A stretch of 64,000 nt of DNA, taken from contig NC_135362.1 in NCBI RefSeq assembly GCF_051622035.1, forward strand, positions 7,815,501-7,879,500, given 5' to 3'. Shown here one piece after another: positions 60,834 to 64,000 of the stretch. The position numbers were made by a program, and so were the translations under genes. The stretch is from Arctopsyche grandis. Lineage: Eukaryota > Arthropoda > Insecta > Trichoptera > Hydropsychidae. Within the stretch, counting starts at the first letter, position 1. The number at the start of each line of letters is the position of its first letter. The notes below the pieces were generated by a model. It was not told the DNA's origin. It ran no database searches and saw only the letters and a program-made list of their open reading frames with translations.

Positions 60834-63800
60834 ATGGCGGCAGATACAGCAGTTATAGTCAACAGTCCCGGTGATACCGTCGAATCATTATTAAAAGAGG
60901 CTGAAGCTCTGAAAGTCAAGCTGGAAGATGAGCGTTTGAAGTTGAACGATGTTACATGTAAATTTTACATACTATTATTTTTTAATTTTACTTAAGACAA
61001 TCTGTCATCATTGGATACAATTTATTTTCAGTGGCCACAGTTGCAGACAGACTAGAAGTTATAAGCTACATGAACATAAAACCGAGGCGCGTACTCAAGG
61101 GTCATCAAGCCAAGGTGCTCTGTTCAGATTGGTCTCCTGACAAAAGACATATTGTCTCTTCATCGCAAGTATGTAACTATTACGATTACCATCTACATAC
61201 TATAAACAAGCCCTTATCTATTTATGTTCCTTGATATCTTACAATTAAAGTATGGTTGCCTTTTTGTTTCCGTATTTCATTGTAGTTATAATATTAAAAC
61301 AATATTGGATTTAAATATTTTCATATTGAATATAATTTGATAATTTTCAGGATGGTAAAATGATCATATGGGACGCATTCACAACTAATAAAGAGCATGC
61401 AGTCACTATGCCTACAACGTGGGTCATGGCATGTGCTTATGCTCCATCTGGCACACTGGTCGCTTGCGGGTTCGTTAGAAGTCCATGTATCCTTAATCCA
61501 ATTGCTTAAATGCATCTCTAACAGATTGAATTTAATTTTCAGAGGCTTAGATAACAAAGTGACCGTTTATCCGCTCTCTTTGGAAGAGGATGTATCTACG
61601 AAGAAGCGCACAGTCGGCACACATACGAGCTATATGTCTTGTTGCACTTTTCCAAATTCCGATCAACAGGTTATTGTTAGATCAAATGTATTGGATATGT
61701 ATGTTTGGTATAAAATATATATTTAACATAACGTTTGTAGATTTTAACCGGCAGTGGTGATTCAACGTGTGCGCTGTGGGATGTGGAATCGGGGCAACTG
61801 TTGCAAAGCTTTCACGCACACGGAGCTGATGTCATGGCTTTGGATCTGGCTCCGTCTGAGACTGGAAATACATTTGTATCTGGTGTACGTTTTCATGATT
61901 ATTATTGCATATCACTTCTTCGTGGCATTAAGTTTGAACTAATCGTTGTTAATCAGAGCAACTTAATCTATATACTTATTATATACATGTACATATATCA
62001 GGAAGGCCTAACAGGTAAACCCCAATGCGTCGTCCTGGCTAATTACAAACAATGCAGCATTTTTATCACATATTTTTACGAAGCCAACTGTATGGCTTAA
62101 TGGTAGCGTGTATGTTTAGCACCAAGTGATCAGTGGGTTCGATCCGCCATACTGCTGGTTAGATTTGGGGGTATTTGTGACTTCAAATCGATCGTTTCTA
62201 ATCAGAGTTTGCCAATTTTATCTGATCATTGTTGAAACGGTTCCTCAAAATTGGCAAAAATCATCTTTCCTGTTGTCACAAATCTTCTGTATTTATTGTG
62301 TGTATAATTTGTAAAAAATATGTACAAAAACTTAAATCCATAGATGTCTCAATAGATTAATTCTGTAATTAATTGTTATTTCGTGTTCTTCAGCTTCTAA
62401 AAATACGGTGATTTATGTAATAATAAAATGCTGCATTGTTTGTAATTAATTGTCCAGGAAGGCGCATTGGGGTCTTCCTGTCAAGCCTTCCTGGTATATA
62501 TCTATGTAAAATAAATAAAATAAGTCGCTGAATTACGAGACTAAGAATTATAGAATGGTTTTTAGCCAATTTAATGGAGGAACCGTTTCAACAATGAAAT
62601 CAGAAAATTGACAAACGGTGATAGGAAACGATCGATCTGGAGTTACAAATATCCAAGTCTGACAGCATTACAGATATACTCAGAATAAATGCTTTTCAAT
62701 CGAGGTTAACTCACGGGATCAAACCCGGCACCTTTCGGTGCTAGGCAAAAGCCCAACCGCCGAACCTTGCTGCTGGCTAAATAATACTAACACCGATAGG
62801 CGCCGGGTTCGATTCCATGAGCTGACCTAGATTGAAAAGAATTTTTTTGATTATATCTGTAGTGCTGCTGGTCAGATCTGGATATTTGTGACTCCAGGTC
62901 GATCGTTTCCTATCAGAGTTTGCCAATTTTCTCTGATTTCATTGTTGAAACGGTTCCCGATTAAAAATTGGCTAAAAACCTTCCTACCTACTATGTCACC
63001 ACTATTGGATTATGATTAATGTACAATAAAATGTATGTACAATTCATAGATGTCTCGTTAATTTGCGAGTTTTCCGTGTCTCGTAATTCAGCGACTTGTA
63101 TAATAAAAATGCTGTATTGTTTGTAATTGGCCAGGAAGGCGCATTGGGGTTTACCTGTAAAGCCTTCCTGGTATAGAATGTATTAAATTTTAAATTGTTT
63201 GAACGTTGCAGAGTTGCGACAAGATGGTTTTAATTTGGGATATGCGTACTGGACACGTAGTGCAATCGTTTGAGGGACACCAATCTGATGTAAACAGTGT
63301 TAAGTTCCATCCGAGCGGAGACGCTGTGGCCACAGGATCCGACGACAGCACGGTATATACTGCTTCCAATAATCGAGATATTTCCTTTGAATCCGTATAT
63401 CTAACTTTATATGTTCGCAGTGTCGGCTGTTCGATTTGCGAGCTGATAAAGAGGTCGCTGTCTATAATAAGGAGAGTATTATATTTGGAGTGAATTCTGT
63501 TGATTTTTCAGTTAGCGGTATGTCGTTTGATTTGATTGTTGTGTACTTATTGTAATATTTGTTTTTGTTTATATAATTTTTCTTATTGACAGGTCGTTTA
63601 TTATTCGCTGGATATAATGACTATACGGTCAATGTTTGGGATACGCTCAAGTGTGCCCGGGTTTGTCTTTTGTACGGACACGAAAACAGGGTTTCTTGTC
63701 TTCAAGTTTCTCCCGACGGTACCGCTCTATCTACCGGTAGTTGGGACTACACCCTTAGAGTGAGTTAAATCATACTATGAAATATTTTATACTCCGTACT

Positions 63801-63851
63801 GTTTGTTTAAATGTTTTAATGTATTTTTTTTTTTTTTAGGTATGGGCTTAA
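60834..63851 (+). CDS. GNB5: G-protein subunit beta-5
   Basis: Nine exons: 60834-60957, 61032-61168, 61351-61469, 61543-61669, 61741-61884, 63212-63352, 63421-63517, 63593-63759, 63840-63851, giving 1068 nt, 355 aa, the size of short G-beta-5 (about 353 aa). An N-terminal helix ([19 protein letters not shown]) precedes seven WD40 blades: [114 protein letters not shown] and [13 protein letters not shown]. In animals G-beta-5 pairs with the GGL domain of R7 RGS proteins, not with a conventional gamma subunit, to speed G-alpha GTP hydrolysis in neurons. The last exon codes only VWA and the stop. Intron 5 (1.3 kb) is a cluster of SINEs. Confidence 0.95.
62081..62520 (+). mobile_element. tRNA-derived SINE in G-beta-5 intron 5
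   Basis: Complete: a tRNA-like head (ATGGCTTAATGGTAGCG, B box GGGTTCGATCC), the core GATCGTTTCTAATCAGAG, the distal part, and the tail CCAGGAAGGCGCATTGGGG ... GCCTTCCTGGTATATA followed by AAATAAATAAAAT. Confidence 0.78.
62530..62780 (-). mobile_element. SINE, 5' part, reverse orientation
   Basis: Inverse of the head and core (GGAACCGTTTCAAC ... GGATCAAACCCGGCACC, the B box inverted). It lies between two plus-strand SINEs, so the intron transcript could fold into a hairpin. Confidence 0.7.
62785..63180 (+). mobile_element. tRNA-derived SINE, third of the cluster
   Basis: Starts at the B-box part (GGGTTCGATTCC), keeps the core and ends with GCCTTCCTGGTATAGAATG. It ends 31 bases before the exon at 63212, so its 3' end abuts the acceptor region. 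Confidence 0.72.
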
Positions 63852-64000
63852 ATTTATTTACCGTGAAATATTTCGACTTGTTTGTCTTTCGTGTGATAAG
63901 TCGAAACCATAGGTTCTCTAGTCATTTTAAGGAATATGTATATTTTGAGTCTGGATCACGGATACTTGTTCATCATTTTTATTCACTTAAATCATAAACA

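Overview
This window is nuclear DNA of an insect. The evidence is intron-dense genes with GT-AG junctions, a ZAD-type C2H2 zinc-finger gene (an arthropod class), a polybromo with arthropod-like architecture, and AT-rich introns full of tRNA-derived SINEs, fold-back elements and TTAA-targeted elements. The order cannot be fixed from the sequence alone; a holometabolous insect is likely. There is no sign of a bacterial or viral contig.

Layout, left to right. 93-126 (-): first coding exon of a gene that leaves the window. 2420-6790 (+): secreted M1 zinc aminopeptidase, 16 exons, 916 aa. 9661-10051 (+): small XTBD (XRN2-binding) protein of the CDKN2AIPNL/PAXT-1 type. 10915-30356 (-): polybromo (PBAF subunit), 29 reconstructed exons, 1717 aa, six bromodomains, two BAH domains, an HMG box and two C2H2-like fingers; its large introns hold nested transposons. 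30357-41090: repeat-rich intergenic block with a young non-autonomous LTR element (33162-40338) split by an intact Jockey-like LINE (35011-39949), followed by an ACGC-rich minisatellite. 42001-47945 (+): BRD8 (Tip60/NuA4 subunit). 50338-51265 (-): ZAD/C2H2 zinc-finger protein. 52886-55695 (+): TMEM209. 56566-57903 (-): TRIP13/Pch2 as a single exon. 60834-63851 (+): G-protein beta-5.

The genes do not form one pathway. Polybromo and BRD8 both read acetylated chromatin, but in different complexes, and nothing here ties them together beyond proximity. Exon coordinates were read from splice signals and codon phase; the CDS lengths of the multi-exon models come out as exact multiples of three.

The most notable content is mobile. 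There are three fold-back elements, each with a perfect 9-bp target duplication (Mutator-like). A hAT-type element carries a second hAT-type element inside it, each with an 8-bp duplication. Several TTAA-type (piggyBac-like) non-autonomous elements are nested in one another. A solo-LTR family has six main copies. One SINE group keeps a common central core. An almost perfect inverted repeat brackets the BRD8 promoter and first exon. I found no convincing unknown multi-gene system; the strongest candidates for something undescribed are the fold-back families and the LTR element whose whole interior is a minisatellite.
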